A program made the position numbers and the translations under genes. 64,000 bases of DNA from Pistricoccus aurantiacus (lineage in GTDB: Bacteria > Pseudomonadota > Gammaproteobacteria > Pseudomonadales > Halomonadaceae): the NCBI RefSeq assembly GCF_007954585.1, contig NZ_CP042382.1, positions 2,232,001 through 2,296,000 of the forward strand, written 5' to 3'. Under the pieces are notes generated by a model. It did no database searches and was not told the origin of the DNA. It saw nothing but the letters and a program-made list of their open reading frames with translations. Positions 43,538 through 52,797 of the stretch are shown piece after piece; position 1 is the stretch's first letter; every line of letters begins with the position of its first letter.

Positions 43538-43987
43538 ATGCGCGAGCGTTTCTGGGAGCGTTTCGCTCTCGATGAGTTGACCCAGGAGGAGTGGGAGGCG
43601 CTATGCGACGGCTGTGGTCAATGCTGCCTGCTCAAGTTCGAGGACGAGGAAACCGGCGATATCGCGACCTTGCAGCTGGCCTGCGAGTTACTGGATACCC
43701 GGAGCTGTCGCTGCAGCGATTATCCCAATCGCTTCGCCACGGTACCGAGCTGCATCCAGTTGACTCCGGCCAAGGTCGATCGGTTTCGCTGGTTGCCGGA
43801 AAGCTGCGCTTATCGTCGAGTGCATGAGAAACGCGGCCTGTCCGCCTGGCATCCTTTGATCTCCGGTGACCCCAATAGCGTGCACCGGGCGGGCATCAGC
43901 GTCTCCGGCTTCGCCATTTCCGAGCTCGAAGTGCCGGAGTCCCACTGGGACGACCATATCATCGCCATCCTGCCTTTCGAGGAATAA
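43538..43987 (+). CDS. ycgN: YcgN family cysteine-cluster protein
   Basis: 149 aa from the ATG at 43538, which has AGGA 7 nt upstream and reproduces the E. coli spacing of Met to FW; an ATG 24 bp earlier is the alternative. The cysteine cluster CDGCGQCC is followed by CRCSDYPNR, SCIQLTP and ESCAYR, so about eight conserved cysteines could bind a metal or Fe-S cluster (YkgJ/UPF0153 family). The function is unknown. Its usual neighbour ycgL lies 4 kb away. Confidence 0.9.
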   Translation: MRERFWERFALDELTQEEWEALCDGCGQCCLLKFEDEETGDIATLQLACELLDTRSCRCSDYPNRFATVPSCIQLTPAKVDRFRWLPESCAYRRVHEKRGLSAWHPLISGDPNSVHRAGISVSGFAISELEVPESHWDDHIIAILPFEE

Positions 43988-43996
43988 TCCCTTCCT

Positions 43997-46078
43997 CTAA
44001 CTACTTTCGAGTCCCAGCGCCCAAAGGATGTAGGCATCCTGGCGAGCGTTGTCACGCCAGGCCTGGAAGCGGCCGGAGACGCCGCCGTGACCGGCTTCCA
44101 TTTCCGTATACAGCAGCACCGGCCCTATTGTATTTCCCTGCTCGTTGAGTCGCGCATAGAGTTTGGCGGGTTCCCAGTAGGGCACCCGGGTATCCTGCCA
44201 GCTGCCTTGCAGAAAGAGGCTCGGGTAGGGCGTCTGGCTGGCGCTGTCCAAGGGGAGGTTATCAAGCGGCGAATAGGCTTGAATGCGCTCTTTCACTGCC
44301 GGGTCGCCGGGATTGCCCCACTCGGTGTATTCCGCAGTGGTCAGCGGCAGTTCCGGGTTTTCCATGGTGCGCAGCACGTCGACGAAAGGCACATCGAGTA
44401 CCGCGGCACAGAACGCATCCGGGGCCAGGTTCAGGCTGGCACCCACCAACAGCCCGCCGGCGCTCGCGCCATAGGCGACGATACGCTTGTCATCGCTGAT
44501 GCCCTTGTCGACCAGCGCTTGGCGAGCGGCGAGGAAATCCTCGAAACTGTTGGTCTTGTGCTCGAGCTTGCCCGCCAGGTACCAGGGTTCGCCACGCTCG
44601 CCACCGCCGCGAACATGAGCGACGGCGAAGGCCACGCCGCGAGCCAGTAGCTCCAGGCGAGCAATCGAGAACCAGGGGTCAAGGGCTTCACCGTAGGCGC
44701 CGTACCCGTAAAGCAGAGTAGGCAACGGCTCCCTGCCCAACAGATCCCGTCGAGCGACCACGGAAACCGGAACTCGCTCACCGTCATGAGACGTCGCCCA
44801 TAGGCGCCGGCAGCTCAGTTGTTCCGGCTGCAAGTCACCGTATACCGGCAGCTGCTTGAGCAGGCGTCGTTCATCGTTGTCCAGATCATGCTCGATCCAG
44901 CGCGGTGGCAGAGTGAAGGATTCCTCCTGCAGCCGCAGGCAGCGAGCCTCGAAGTGTGGAGTGTCCCCCAAGGCCATGCTGGAGGGTATTTCCGGCAAGG
45001 CGAGCAGTCGGTCGCGTCGCACCACTTGCCGCTGATCATCCAGCTCCAGGATTCGCAGCTGGGTCTGGGCATCGTCGTGATGGCGCTCCGTGAGCACCAG
45101 TCCCCAGGCAAAGGCGTCCACGCCTTCCAGTGTGACGGCTTCGCGGTGGTCCACCAGCGGCTGCCAGGCGGTTATGTCTGCTTCCGGCGTCTGATCGAGA
45201 CGAAAGTGCGTGGCGGACTCGTTGTGAAGGATATAGAACGTGCCCGGACGGTGCTCGATGGCGTACTCCACTCCCGGCTGACGAGAACGGAAACAGCGCG
45301 GCGGAGTCTCCGGCGCGCGAGCGGGAATCAGGTGGCATTCCGAAGTGTTCTTGGAGGCGCTTTCCAGCACCAGCCAGGCCTTCGAACGGGTCTTGCCCAA
45401 CCCTAGCCAGAATTCCGGGTCATCCTCCCTGAGTATCAGTTCGGGTGCACTTTTCGAGTGAATATTCAAACGCCAGATGCTGTGCGGACGTTGAGTCGCG
45501 TCGTAGCGAGTGAACAGCAGGGTACGATCGTCTTCCGCCCACTCCAGTTCCGGCCCGATATCCTCGAGCAGACGATGCGGCTCTCCATCCGGCAGACGCT
45601 TGAGGAACAGGGTAAAGACCTCGTCGCCGCTGGTGTCTTCGGTCCAGGCCAGCCATCTTTCGCTGGGAGATAGCGCCATATCCCCCAATTCGAAAAAGCC
45701 GCCCTTCGCTCGAATCACCAGGTCCAGGAAGCATTCAGGCCGTTCGGGACTATCGACAGGATGACGCCACCAGCGGGGATAGTCTTCGCTGGCGGCGGTT
45801 TCGCTCCAGTACACGTAATGATCGAGCGCGGTGGAAAGACTGCGAGTGGCCAGCTCGCGACGCGCCAGATGACCCTGATAGAGTGACTCGATCAGCGGCG
45901 ACAGGGGGGCGAACCAGGCTTCCGCTTCCTGGTTGGCTGCAGTGAGAAACGCTTTCACCTCGGGGCTCTCACGCTCCTCGAGCCAGTGCCAGTGAGGATC
46001 GCTTTCGCGAAAGAAGCGTTGAACGGGGGATGTCGTGGATTCTGGCATTGTCTTGTTCATGGGCGGCTGTGCTTTCAT
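43997..46078 (-). CDS. ptrB: Oligopeptidase B (S9 family)
   Basis: 693 aa from the ATG at 46078; an ATG at 46060 would give 687 aa, nearly the E. coli length, and there is no clear ribosome-binding site to decide. The N-terminal beta-propeller is followed by the alpha/beta-hydrolase domain with YGYGAYGEALDPWFS, HVRGGGERGEPWYLAGK, catalytic Ser539 in YGASAGGLLVG, Asp in GSWQDTRVPYWEPAKLY and His in AGHGGVSGR. It cleaves short peptides after basic residues in the cytoplasm. It converges on ycgN with a 9-bp gap. Confidence 0.93.
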   Translation of the reverse strand: MKAQPPMNKTMPESTTSPVQRFFRESDPHWHWLEERESPEVKAFLTAANQEAEAWFAPLSPLIESLYQGHLARRELATRSLSTALDHYVYWSETAASEDYPRWWRHPVDSPERPECFLDLVIRAKGGFFELGDMALSPSERWLAWTEDTSGDEVFTLFLKRLPDGEPHRLLEDIGPELEWAEDDRTLLFTRYDATQRPHSIWRLNIHSKSAPELILREDDPEFWLGLGKTRSKAWLVLESASKNTSECHLIPARAPETPPRCFRSRQPGVEYAIEHRPGTFYILHNESATHFRLDQTPEADITAWQPLVDHREAVTLEGVDAFAWGLVLTERHHDDAQTQLRILELDDQRQVVRRDRLLALPEIPSSMALGDTPHFEARCLRLQEESFTLPPRWIEHDLDNDERRLLKQLPVYGDLQPEQLSCRRLWATSHDGERVPVSVVARRDLLGREPLPTLLYGYGAYGEALDPWFSIARLELLARGVAFAVAHVRGGGERGEPWYLAGKLEHKTNSFEDFLAARQALVDKGISDDKRIVAYGASAGGLLVGASLNLAPDAFCAAVLDVPFVDVLRTMENPELPLTTAEYTEWGNPGDPAVKERIQAYSPLDNLPLDSASQTPYPSLFLQGSWQDTRVPYWEPAKLYARLNEQGNTIGPVLLYTEMEAGHGGVSGRFQAWRDNARQDAYILWALGLESS

Positions 46079-46172
46079 CGATGGCAAGGTACCATACTGG
46101 TCAAGTGGAGGACGGAAACCCCAATCAGGCCCGTCAACTCCTTGTCTGGAGTGAATGTTTCTGGAGTGAACG

Positions 46173-46607
46173 ATGCTGATTTCCGATTCGATGCCACTGC
46201 TGTGGCTAGTCTATCTGTTGCTGTCCCTGGTGGTCCTGGTGACCGGGCATCTGGGCATTCGCTTTCTGCCACGGTTGCCGCGCTGGGTACTCACCGGCGT
46301 CGTCGCCGGCCTGATCTTGATGCCCGGCCATTACACGCTGCCGATGCCGGAGCAGACAAGCGATTATACCGGCTGGGCCCCCGCTATCGTCATGGCGGTG
46401 GTGGCGAAACTACAGCATCAGAGTGCCACCGGTGCGTTCTTTCTGCTTGCCATCGGCGCGGGAATCGGCGCCCTGCTGGGGATTCTGATCTGGCAGAGCG
46501 GGCGGCGCAGGGATAATGGCCGTTCCCCGGGCAGGAGGCCGGGCACAGACAGCCAAGCCCACGGTGCGACGCCGAAGCGATCACGTCGCGAACCGGTGAT
46601 CGGCTGA
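46173..46607 (+). CDS. Hypothetical membrane protein with basic tail
   Basis: 144 aa with three hydrophobic stretches (about 8-28, 38-50, 84-106) and a very basic, probably disordered C-terminal tail (QSGRRRDNGRSPGRRPG). A conserved-looking loop, PGHYTLPMPEQTSDYTGWAP, lies between the helices. No family recognised. It ends 3 bp before the VWA gene on the same strand, so it belongs to that operon and may be the membrane partner of the VWA protein. Confidence 0.7.
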   Translation: MLISDSMPLLWLVYLLLSLVVLVTGHLGIRFLPRLPRWVLTGVVAGLILMPGHYTLPMPEQTSDYTGWAPAIVMAVVAKLQHQSATGAFFLLAIGAGIGALLGILIWQSGRRRDNGRSPGRRPGTDSQAHGATPKRSRREPVIG

Positions 46608-46610
46608 ACC

Positions 46611-48473
46611 ATGAAGACACGCGCTCGGCTCGGCGGCCTGCTGCGGCCTCTGCTGTGGTTCCTGTGCGGAGTGATGGCGTGGTCATCGCTAGCGGAGGCG
46701 GAGTCCATCGCTGATCCGTCCCGGGAAAACGATTTCGCCCAGCAAGCCATTCAGGAGAGCGCCTCGGATCTGCGCTTTATCTTCGATGTGTCCGGTAGCA
46801 TGCGTCATAACGATCCGGAAAAGTTGAGCGTCAGCTCTCTCGAACTGCTGGCGGCGCTGCTGCCCGCCGGCGTTCGCGTGGGTATCTGGACCTTCGGCGA
46901 AGACATCGACAATCCCTTGCCGCTGAGCCGCGTCGACGAGCAGTGGCGCGACAAGGCCCGTGACCTGGAACCGGCGCTATCCCGGTATCAGCCCTTCACG
47001 GATATCGAAGGCGCGATTCGTCAGGCGGGTGGCGTACCCGGCGCGGGCCAGCGTCACATCATTCTGCTGACGGACGGCATGATCGATCTGTCCGCGCCGG
47101 CGGGCAGCAAGGCCGAGGGGGATCGACGTTCCCGTCAGGCGCTGTTGAACGAGCTGGCGCCGGATCTGGCGAACCAGAATGTGGTCATACATGCCATCGC
47201 CTTTTCCGACGAAGCGGATCTCGACTTGGTGGAGCAACTGGCGCAGAGAACCGGCGGGCTCGCCGTCAAGGCGCAGAACCCGGATGATCTGCTGGGGGTA
47301 TTTCTGACGATCATCGATCGGCTGTTTCCCGCGGATCAGGTGCCGCTGCAGGCGGGCCGCTTCACGATCGATCCCCAGGTAAAAAACTTCTCCGCGCTAT
47401 TGTTCCATGCCCCGGAGGCCCCGGCGCCGATACTGGTGGCGCCGGACGGCAGCCGCTATACCCGAGACGACCACCCGCAGGAGATACGCTGGCAGCAGGA
47501 ACCTCGCTTCGACCTCATCAGCGTGCCGTCGCCCCAAGTGGGAGAATGGCAGCTGGAGGGTGAAATCGATGCGGGCAGCCGAATTCAGGTGGAATCCCCG
47601 CTGATGCTTCATACCGGCGAGCTACCCGATACCCTGTATCTCGGCTTTCCGGTAGCGCTCTCCGCCTGGTTCGAAAAAGACGCCATGCCCGATGACATGC
47701 AATCATCGAATCTGACGGTGCGGGTCATGCTGGAAGATGCCGATGGCAATATTCAGGTATCCAGCTCTCTGAGCGAAGACGGTGGAAAATTCACCGGGAT
47801 CCTGCCTGCGCCCACACGACCGGGCAACGCTCGCCTGATCGTCGATGCTCGGGCTGAAGGGCTGCGTCGGCAGCGTGTTCTGGCAGTCAACGTGCGCTCG
47901 CCTATCGGTGCGTCGCTGGACAGCCGACAGCAGACGGTTGAACTCACCGCCCAGCATCCTCGGCTCGATAGCGCCAATACGCGCCTCCAGGCCAGACTAC
48001 AGGGCCAGGCCCTGCCGGTGACCGAGCGGGGCGAGAAACAATGGCGAGTTGAGTTACCCGAGCTGGACCCCACCTATCGGCTGCCCTTGAAACTGCTCGC
48101 GACCGTCGAACTCGACGGGCAAACTCGCGAAATTCCCTTGCCGGATGTGTTAATCAATACCGAAGGCCAGGTGGGCCTGGACGCAGCGGGACTGGACGAC
48201 AAGGGCCTTGCCACCCAGGCGCTGGAGCAGGAACCCGAGCCGCCAACGACCGAACCGCCGGGGCTGGTTCAGCGCGCCGGCCAGATCTGGACCGACCGCA
48301 TCGAACCACCGGTGGAGCGCCTGACACGCCAGCTTGGATTGGATCCGGCGGTTTTTCGCCCCTGGATGCTGGTGCTGGTCTTGATCGGGCTACTGGTGCT
48401 GCTGGTCATGATAACAATAGGCCGACAATCGGCACGGCGGCAGGAGCCGCCCAGGGAGGAACCGCATGTGTGA
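46611..48473 (+). CDS. Membrane-anchored VWA-domain protein
   Basis: 620 aa. A signal sequence (about 1-30) precedes a VWA domain with a complete MIDAS: DVSGSM (Asp59, Ser61, Ser63), TDIEG (about 126) and LTDG (about 153). Beta-rich domains follow (about 240-500), then a single C-terminal membrane helix (PWMLVLVLIGLLVLLVMITI, about 586-605) and a short basic tail. It should sit in the periplasm, anchored to the inner membrane, and bind a partner through Mg2+. No MoxR ATPase lies nearby. It overlaps the amidotransferase gene by 8 bp. Confidence 0.85.
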   Translation: MKTRARLGGLLRPLLWFLCGVMAWSSLAEAESIADPSRENDFAQQAIQESASDLRFIFDVSGSMRHNDPEKLSVSSLELLAALLPAGVRVGIWTFGEDIDNPLPLSRVDEQWRDKARDLEPALSRYQPFTDIEGAIRQAGGVPGAGQRHIILLTDGMIDLSAPAGSKAEGDRRSRQALLNELAPDLANQNVVIHAIAFSDEADLDLVEQLAQRTGGLAVKAQNPDDLLGVFLTIIDRLFPADQVPLQAGRFTIDPQVKNFSALLFHAPEAPAPILVAPDGSRYTRDDHPQEIRWQQEPRFDLISVPSPQVGEWQLEGEIDAGSRIQVESPLMLHTGELPDTLYLGFPVALSAWFEKDAMPDDMQSSNLTVRVMLEDADGNIQVSSSLSEDGGKFTGILPAPTRPGNARLIVDARAEGLRRQRVLAVNVRSPIGASLDSRQQTVELTAQHPRLDSANTRLQARLQGQALPVTERGEKQWRVELPELDPTYRLPLKLLATVELDGQTREIPLPDVLINTEGQVGLDAAGLDDKGLATQALEQEPEPPTTEPPGLVQRAGQIWTDRIEPPVERLTRQLGLDPAVFRPWMLVLVLIGLLVLLVMITIGRQSARRQEPPREEPHV

Positions 48474-49287
48474 ACTGCTGGGTATGAGCGCCAATGTGCC
48501 CACGGATATCTGCTTCAGCTTCACGGGATTTCTGCATCGCGGGGGCGGCACCGGTCCGCATCGGGACGGCTGGGGCATCGCGTTCTACGAGGAAGGCGGT
48601 TACCGGGACTTTCGCGATCCGCACCCCTCGGTGGATTCGCCGATCGCCCGGTTGATCTGTGACTACCCGATCAAGTCACACGTGGTGATCAGTCATATCC
48701 GTCAGGCCAACGTGGGCCAGGTGCGTCTGGCCAATACCCATCCCTTCACCCGGGAAATGTGGGGGCGTCCCTGGTGCTACGCGCACAACGGTCAGCTCGA
48801 AGGCTGGGAGTCGTTGCCTCTGGCCTTTTATCGTCCCATCGGCGATACGGACAGCGAGCATGCCTTCTGTTTCCTGATGGGGGAGCTGCGGCGACGCTTC
48901 GACGCCCCACCCCAGTCCCGCGAGGTCATGTGGGGAGCGCTGCACGAGCTCTGCGAGCGTTTACGCAGGCTAGGCGTCTTCAATCTGCTGCTTTCCGACG
49001 GCGAGTATCTTTATACCTATTGCTCCACGAAACTGGCGCACATCACCCGGCGCGCGCCCTTCGGCAAGGCAAGCCTTTCCGATGCGGAGCTGAGCGTCAA
49101 TTTCGTCGAGCACACCACCCCCAACGATATCGTCTCAGTGATCGCCACTGAGCCGCTGACAGACAACGAGGACTGGATACGCATGGCCCCCGGTGAACTG
49201 CTGGTGTGGAAGGACGGGGAAATCCAGGCGCGTTTCAATGCCACAGGGAATTTCGCTGTTACCGCTGGTTTCAATTCGACGAGCTAG
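48466..49287 (+). CDS. Class II glutamine amidotransferase (YafJ-like)
   Basis: 273 aa. The Ntn nucleophile Cys2 follows the initiator Met (MCELLGMSANVPTD). HRDGWGIAFYEEGG, ISHIRQANVGQVRLANTHPF and CYAHNGQLEGWE are the usual glutaminase signatures. No synthase domain is attached, so the acceptor of the ammonia is unknown, as for E. coli YafJ. GGGAGGAA gives a strong ribosome-binding site inside the end of the VWA gene. The 157 bp to fadD hold no feature that I can name. Confidence 0.9.
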   Translation: MCELLGMSANVPTDICFSFTGFLHRGGGTGPHRDGWGIAFYEEGGYRDFRDPHPSVDSPIARLICDYPIKSHVVISHIRQANVGQVRLANTHPFTREMWGRPWCYAHNGQLEGWESLPLAFYRPIGDTDSEHAFCFLMGELRRRFDAPPQSREVMWGALHELCERLRRLGVFNLLLSDGEYLYTYCSTKLAHITRRAPFGKASLSDAELSVNFVEHTTPNDIVSVIATEPLTDNEDWIRMAPGELLVWKDGEIQARFNATGNFAVTAGFNSTS

Positions 49288-49444
49288 ATGTTATTACTTC
49301 ATGAAACGCTTGTTTGATTCGGTTGTGAGGTTCCCCCGCCGGGCTTGCTTGCTGCTCAAGCGAGGGCGTCCCGCAAACGAACGCGCCGAGTCCTAATAAA
49401 AACTAATGAGTGGCGCTTGATCGCCACGGCTGCGGAGAATTGCC

Positions 49445-51106
49445 ATGAGTGAGCCTGCGAGCGCTTATCAACTCGACGGACCGCCGCTGGAGGATCTGGA
49501 GAGCTACGGTACCCTGCTGGATGTCTTTCACCGTTCCGTCGAGAACTTCAGCGACAAGCCTGCCTTCAGCTGCATGGGCCACGTCGTTTCCTTTCGCGAG
49601 CTCGAGCGTCTGTCTCGGGATTTCGCCGCCTGGCTGACCCACGAGACGACGTTGGAGCCCGGCGATCGTATCGCCATTCAACTGCCCAACGTGCTGCAGT
49701 ATCCGGTGGCGGTATTCGGCGCGCTGCGGGCGGGACTGGTAGTGGTCAATACCAACCCACTCTACACGGAGCGGGAAATGGCGCACCAGTTCAAGGATTC
49801 CGGCGCCAAGGCCATCGTCATACTGGCCAATATGGCCGCCAAGCTCGACAAGATCATCGAGGAAACCGACATCGAGCATGTCGTGGTCACGCAATTGGCG
49901 GACCTGCATCCGCTGCCCAAGCGGCTGGTGATCAACGCGGTGGTCAAGTACATCAAGAAAATGGTGCCGCGCTACACTCTGCCCCAGGCCGTGCCCTTCA
50001 ATCAGACCCTGACCAAAGGCCGCGCGCTTGAGCATCAGGATGTGACTTGGCAGCGGGAGGACGTGGCGATACTGCAGTACACCGGTGGTACTACGGGACG
50101 TCCCAAAGGCACCATGCTGACCCATACCAATCTGGTGGCCAACATGCTCCAGGCGCGTCTGGCCATCGGCGAAAATCTTACCGATGGCTGCGAAATGATC
50201 ATCGCGCCGCTGCCGGTCTATCACATCTATACCTTTACGGTGAACTGCCTGTTTCTGTTTGAAACCGGCAATCATACGGTGCTGATTCCCAACCCACGGG
50301 ATATCGAAGGCTTCGTCAAGGAGCTCGGAAAGCTCGAGTTTACCGCCTTTATCGGCCTGAACACCCTGTTCAATGCGCTTTGCCAGCGAGACGACTTCAA
50401 GCGGCTGGATTTCTCCAAACTCAAGCTGACCATTTCCGGCGGCATGGCGCTGACCAAGGCGGCGGCCAATCGCTGGCAGGAGGTGACCGGCTGTCCGGTG
50501 GCAGAAGGCTACGGGTTGACGGAAACCTCACCGATCGTTTCCTTCAACCCGATGGATGCCATACAGCTGGGTACCATCGGCAAGCCGGTGGCTGGCACTT
50601 CGGTCAAGGTGGTGAGTCCGGACGGTCGAGTGCTACCACTGGGGGAGGCGGGAGAGCTTTGCGTCAAGGGCCCTCAGGTCATGAAGGGTTACTGGAACAT
50701 GCCGGAAGAGACGCGGCAGGCCCTGGACGACGAGGGCTGGGTCAGCACCGGCGATATCGCGGTGCTGCAGGAAGACGGCTATATCCGCATCGTCGATCGC
50801 AAGAAGGACATGATCATCGTCTCCGGGTTCAACGTCTATCCCAACGAGGTGGAGGACGTGGTGACCGGTCATCCGGACGTGGTGGAAGCGGCGGCGGTGG
50901 GTGTGCCGGACGACGACACCGGTGAAGCCATCAAGCTATTCGTGGTGTCCCGCAATCCGGAGCTTGACGTTCAGACCCTGCGCCAGTGGTGCAAGAAGGA
51001 ACTCGCCGGCTACAAGGTGCCACGTCAGGTGGAGTTTCGCGACGAACTGCCCAAGAGCAACGTGGGCAAGGTACTGCGCAAGGAGCTTCGGGATAATGAG
51101 TCCTAA
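49445..51106 (+). CDS. fadD: Long-chain fatty acid-CoA ligase
   Basis: 553 aa, close to E. coli FadD (561 aa). AMP-binding motifs: YTGGTTGRPKGTMLTH (about 213-228), GYGLTETSPIV, STGDIAVLQEDGYIRIVDRKKDMI and the C-terminal Lys in KSNVGKVLRKELR. It activates fatty acids to acyl-CoA at the inner membrane for beta-oxidation. GGAGA precedes the start. It is monocistronic; the following 202 bp contain a weak hairpin (51223-51245) and no gene. Confidence 0.93.
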   Translation: MSEPASAYQLDGPPLEDLESYGTLLDVFHRSVENFSDKPAFSCMGHVVSFRELERLSRDFAAWLTHETTLEPGDRIAIQLPNVLQYPVAVFGALRAGLVVVNTNPLYTEREMAHQFKDSGAKAIVILANMAAKLDKIIEETDIEHVVVTQLADLHPLPKRLVINAVVKYIKKMVPRYTLPQAVPFNQTLTKGRALEHQDVTWQREDVAILQYTGGTTGRPKGTMLTHTNLVANMLQARLAIGENLTDGCEMIIAPLPVYHIYTFTVNCLFLFETGNHTVLIPNPRDIEGFVKELGKLEFTAFIGLNTLFNALCQRDDFKRLDFSKLKLTISGGMALTKAAANRWQEVTGCPVAEGYGLTETSPIVSFNPMDAIQLGTIGKPVAGTSVKVVSPDGRVLPLGEAGELCVKGPQVMKGYWNMPEETRQALDDEGWVSTGDIAVLQEDGYIRIVDRKKDMIIVSGFNVYPNEVEDVVTGHPDVVEAAAVGVPDDDTGEAIKLFVVSRNPELDVQTLRQWCKKELAGYKVPRQVEFRDELPKSNVGKVLRKELRDNES

Positions 51107-51308
51107 AAGCTTTATACAGGCTTTCTTGCCGCCTCGGTCTGAATGATTTTCGCGCTTGAAATTCCGGTATTCGATTCCATGTTATATGGGGTGCTAATGA
51201 TGTAACCGTAAGGCATAGCCGAGGGGCGCTTTTGCTAAAGCCCCGATTTCACGGTTTCAGCAGCTTGTAACATACATCGAATGTCCACGCGGCGGGGAGG
51301 AGACTGGA

Positions 51309-52673
51309 ATGATCCTCGAGAAAATCAAGTCAGAGGGAGTTGCCCACCTTTCCTACATGATCATCGACGGCAACATGGCGGCGGTGATTGATCCTAGGCG
51401 AGATATCGATGTCTATCTCGATCTTGCCTGGCAACAGGGGGCCAATATTTCTCATGTGTTCGAAACCCATCGTAACGAAGACTATGTGGTGGGTTCGCAA
51501 GCCTTGGCCCAGGCCACGGGTGCCAGGGTGTTTCACGGCCAGGGCGGCAAGGTGGAGCATGCGGAGCCGGTCAAGGAGGGCCAGCAATTCGAGATCGGCA
51601 AGGCTCGCTTGAGCGTGCTGGAAACCCCCGGACACACCTTCGACAGCATCAGTCTTGTCCTGGCGGATACCACCTTCAGCGACGATCCAATTGCTGTATT
51701 TACCGGTGACACTCTCTTTATCGGCGACGTCGGTCGTACGGATTTCTATCCGGATCGTCGCGAGGAAATGGGCGCCAAGCTCTACGACAGCATCTTCAAC
51801 AAGCTGCTGCCCTTGGGGGACGGCGTCCAACTCTATCCGGCTCACGGTGCGGGTTCCGTATGCGGCAGCGGCATGGCGGATCGGGAGTTCTCGACGCTGG
51901 GCTATGAGCGCCGCAATAACCCCATGCTGCAGCTGGAACGTGACGAGTTCATCAAGACAAAGTCCGAGGAACACCATTACCAGCCGCCGTACTTTCGCAA
52001 GATGGAAGAGCTCAACGACAAGGCGCCCGGGGGACGTGCCTTGCCTCAGGTGAAAGCCGCCTCGCCGCAGCAGTTTGCCGAACTTGTCGAAACGGGCATG
52101 CTGGTGCTCGATCTGCGTACGCCGGAGGCGTTCTGCGGCGCGCACGTGCCGCAAAGTCTTGCGCTGCCGTCGGATGTGCTGCCGGGGTATATCGGCTGGC
52201 TAGTGTCCTATGATGACGAGTTGGGGCTGGTGACCGACGATCCCGCCTCGCTTGAAGACGAGCTGCGCGGGCTCTACCGGTTGGGTTATGAAAATGTCGT
52301 GGCGTATCTGGTGCCCGGCACGACCGCCTGGGAGGCCAGCGGCGAGGATTATGCGACGATTCCTACCCTGTCCGCCGGCGCCTTGAAGAAGCGGATCGAT
52401 GATCGGGAAGATTTTGTCCTGCTCGATGTCAGAACCCTCGAGGAATATGAAAGCGCTCATATAGCGCAGGCTCGACACCTCTATCTGGGCCACCTGCCGG
52501 ACCAGATGGACGAGCTGCCCCGAGACAAGCCCATCGTGACCTTTTGCGGCAGCGGCAAGCGCGCCGCGGTAGCCGCCGCGCTTTTGCGTCGCCAGGGATT
52601 TTCTCGAGTGGAAAACTGCCTGGGCTCCATGTCCGCCTATCAGAATCTCGGCTACGCTACCACTACCGAATAG
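51309..52673 (+). CDS. MBL-fold protein fused to two rhodanese domains
   Basis: 454 aa. Residues 1-240 are a metallo-beta-lactamase fold of the persulfide-dioxygenase-like group, but the first motif is ETHRNEDYVVG instead of THxHxDH. The second His and the final His of that motif are therefore Asn56 and Tyr59. His109, Asp134 and His179 are kept. Rhodanese 1 (about 257-345) lacks an active Cys; rhodanese 2 (about 357-450) has Cys413 in FCGSGKRAAVAAA. A role in sulfane-sulfur or persulfide handling is likely, but the metal site is atypical. GGGGAGGAG lies just upstream. Confidence 0.87.
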   Translation: MILEKIKSEGVAHLSYMIIDGNMAAVIDPRRDIDVYLDLAWQQGANISHVFETHRNEDYVVGSQALAQATGARVFHGQGGKVEHAEPVKEGQQFEIGKARLSVLETPGHTFDSISLVLADTTFSDDPIAVFTGDTLFIGDVGRTDFYPDRREEMGAKLYDSIFNKLLPLGDGVQLYPAHGAGSVCGSGMADREFSTLGYERRNNPMLQLERDEFIKTKSEEHHYQPPYFRKMEELNDKAPGGRALPQVKAASPQQFAELVETGMLVLDLRTPEAFCGAHVPQSLALPSDVLPGYIGWLVSYDDELGLVTDDPASLEDELRGLYRLGYENVVAYLVPGTTAWEASGEDYATIPTLSAGALKKRIDDREDFVLLDVRTLEEYESAHIAQARHLYLGHLPDQMDELPRDKPIVTFCGSGKRAAVAAALLRRQGFSRVENCLGSMSAYQNLGYATTTE

Positions 52674-52797
52674 CGCTGGAATTCGAGCCGGAGTCGTCAT
52701 GTCCGGCCAACGGCGATACAATTGACGGTCTGCCCGAACAAGGCGGGCCGTTATACTTTCCCTATTCAATGAGACTGACGTTGACAAAAGTGAGTCC

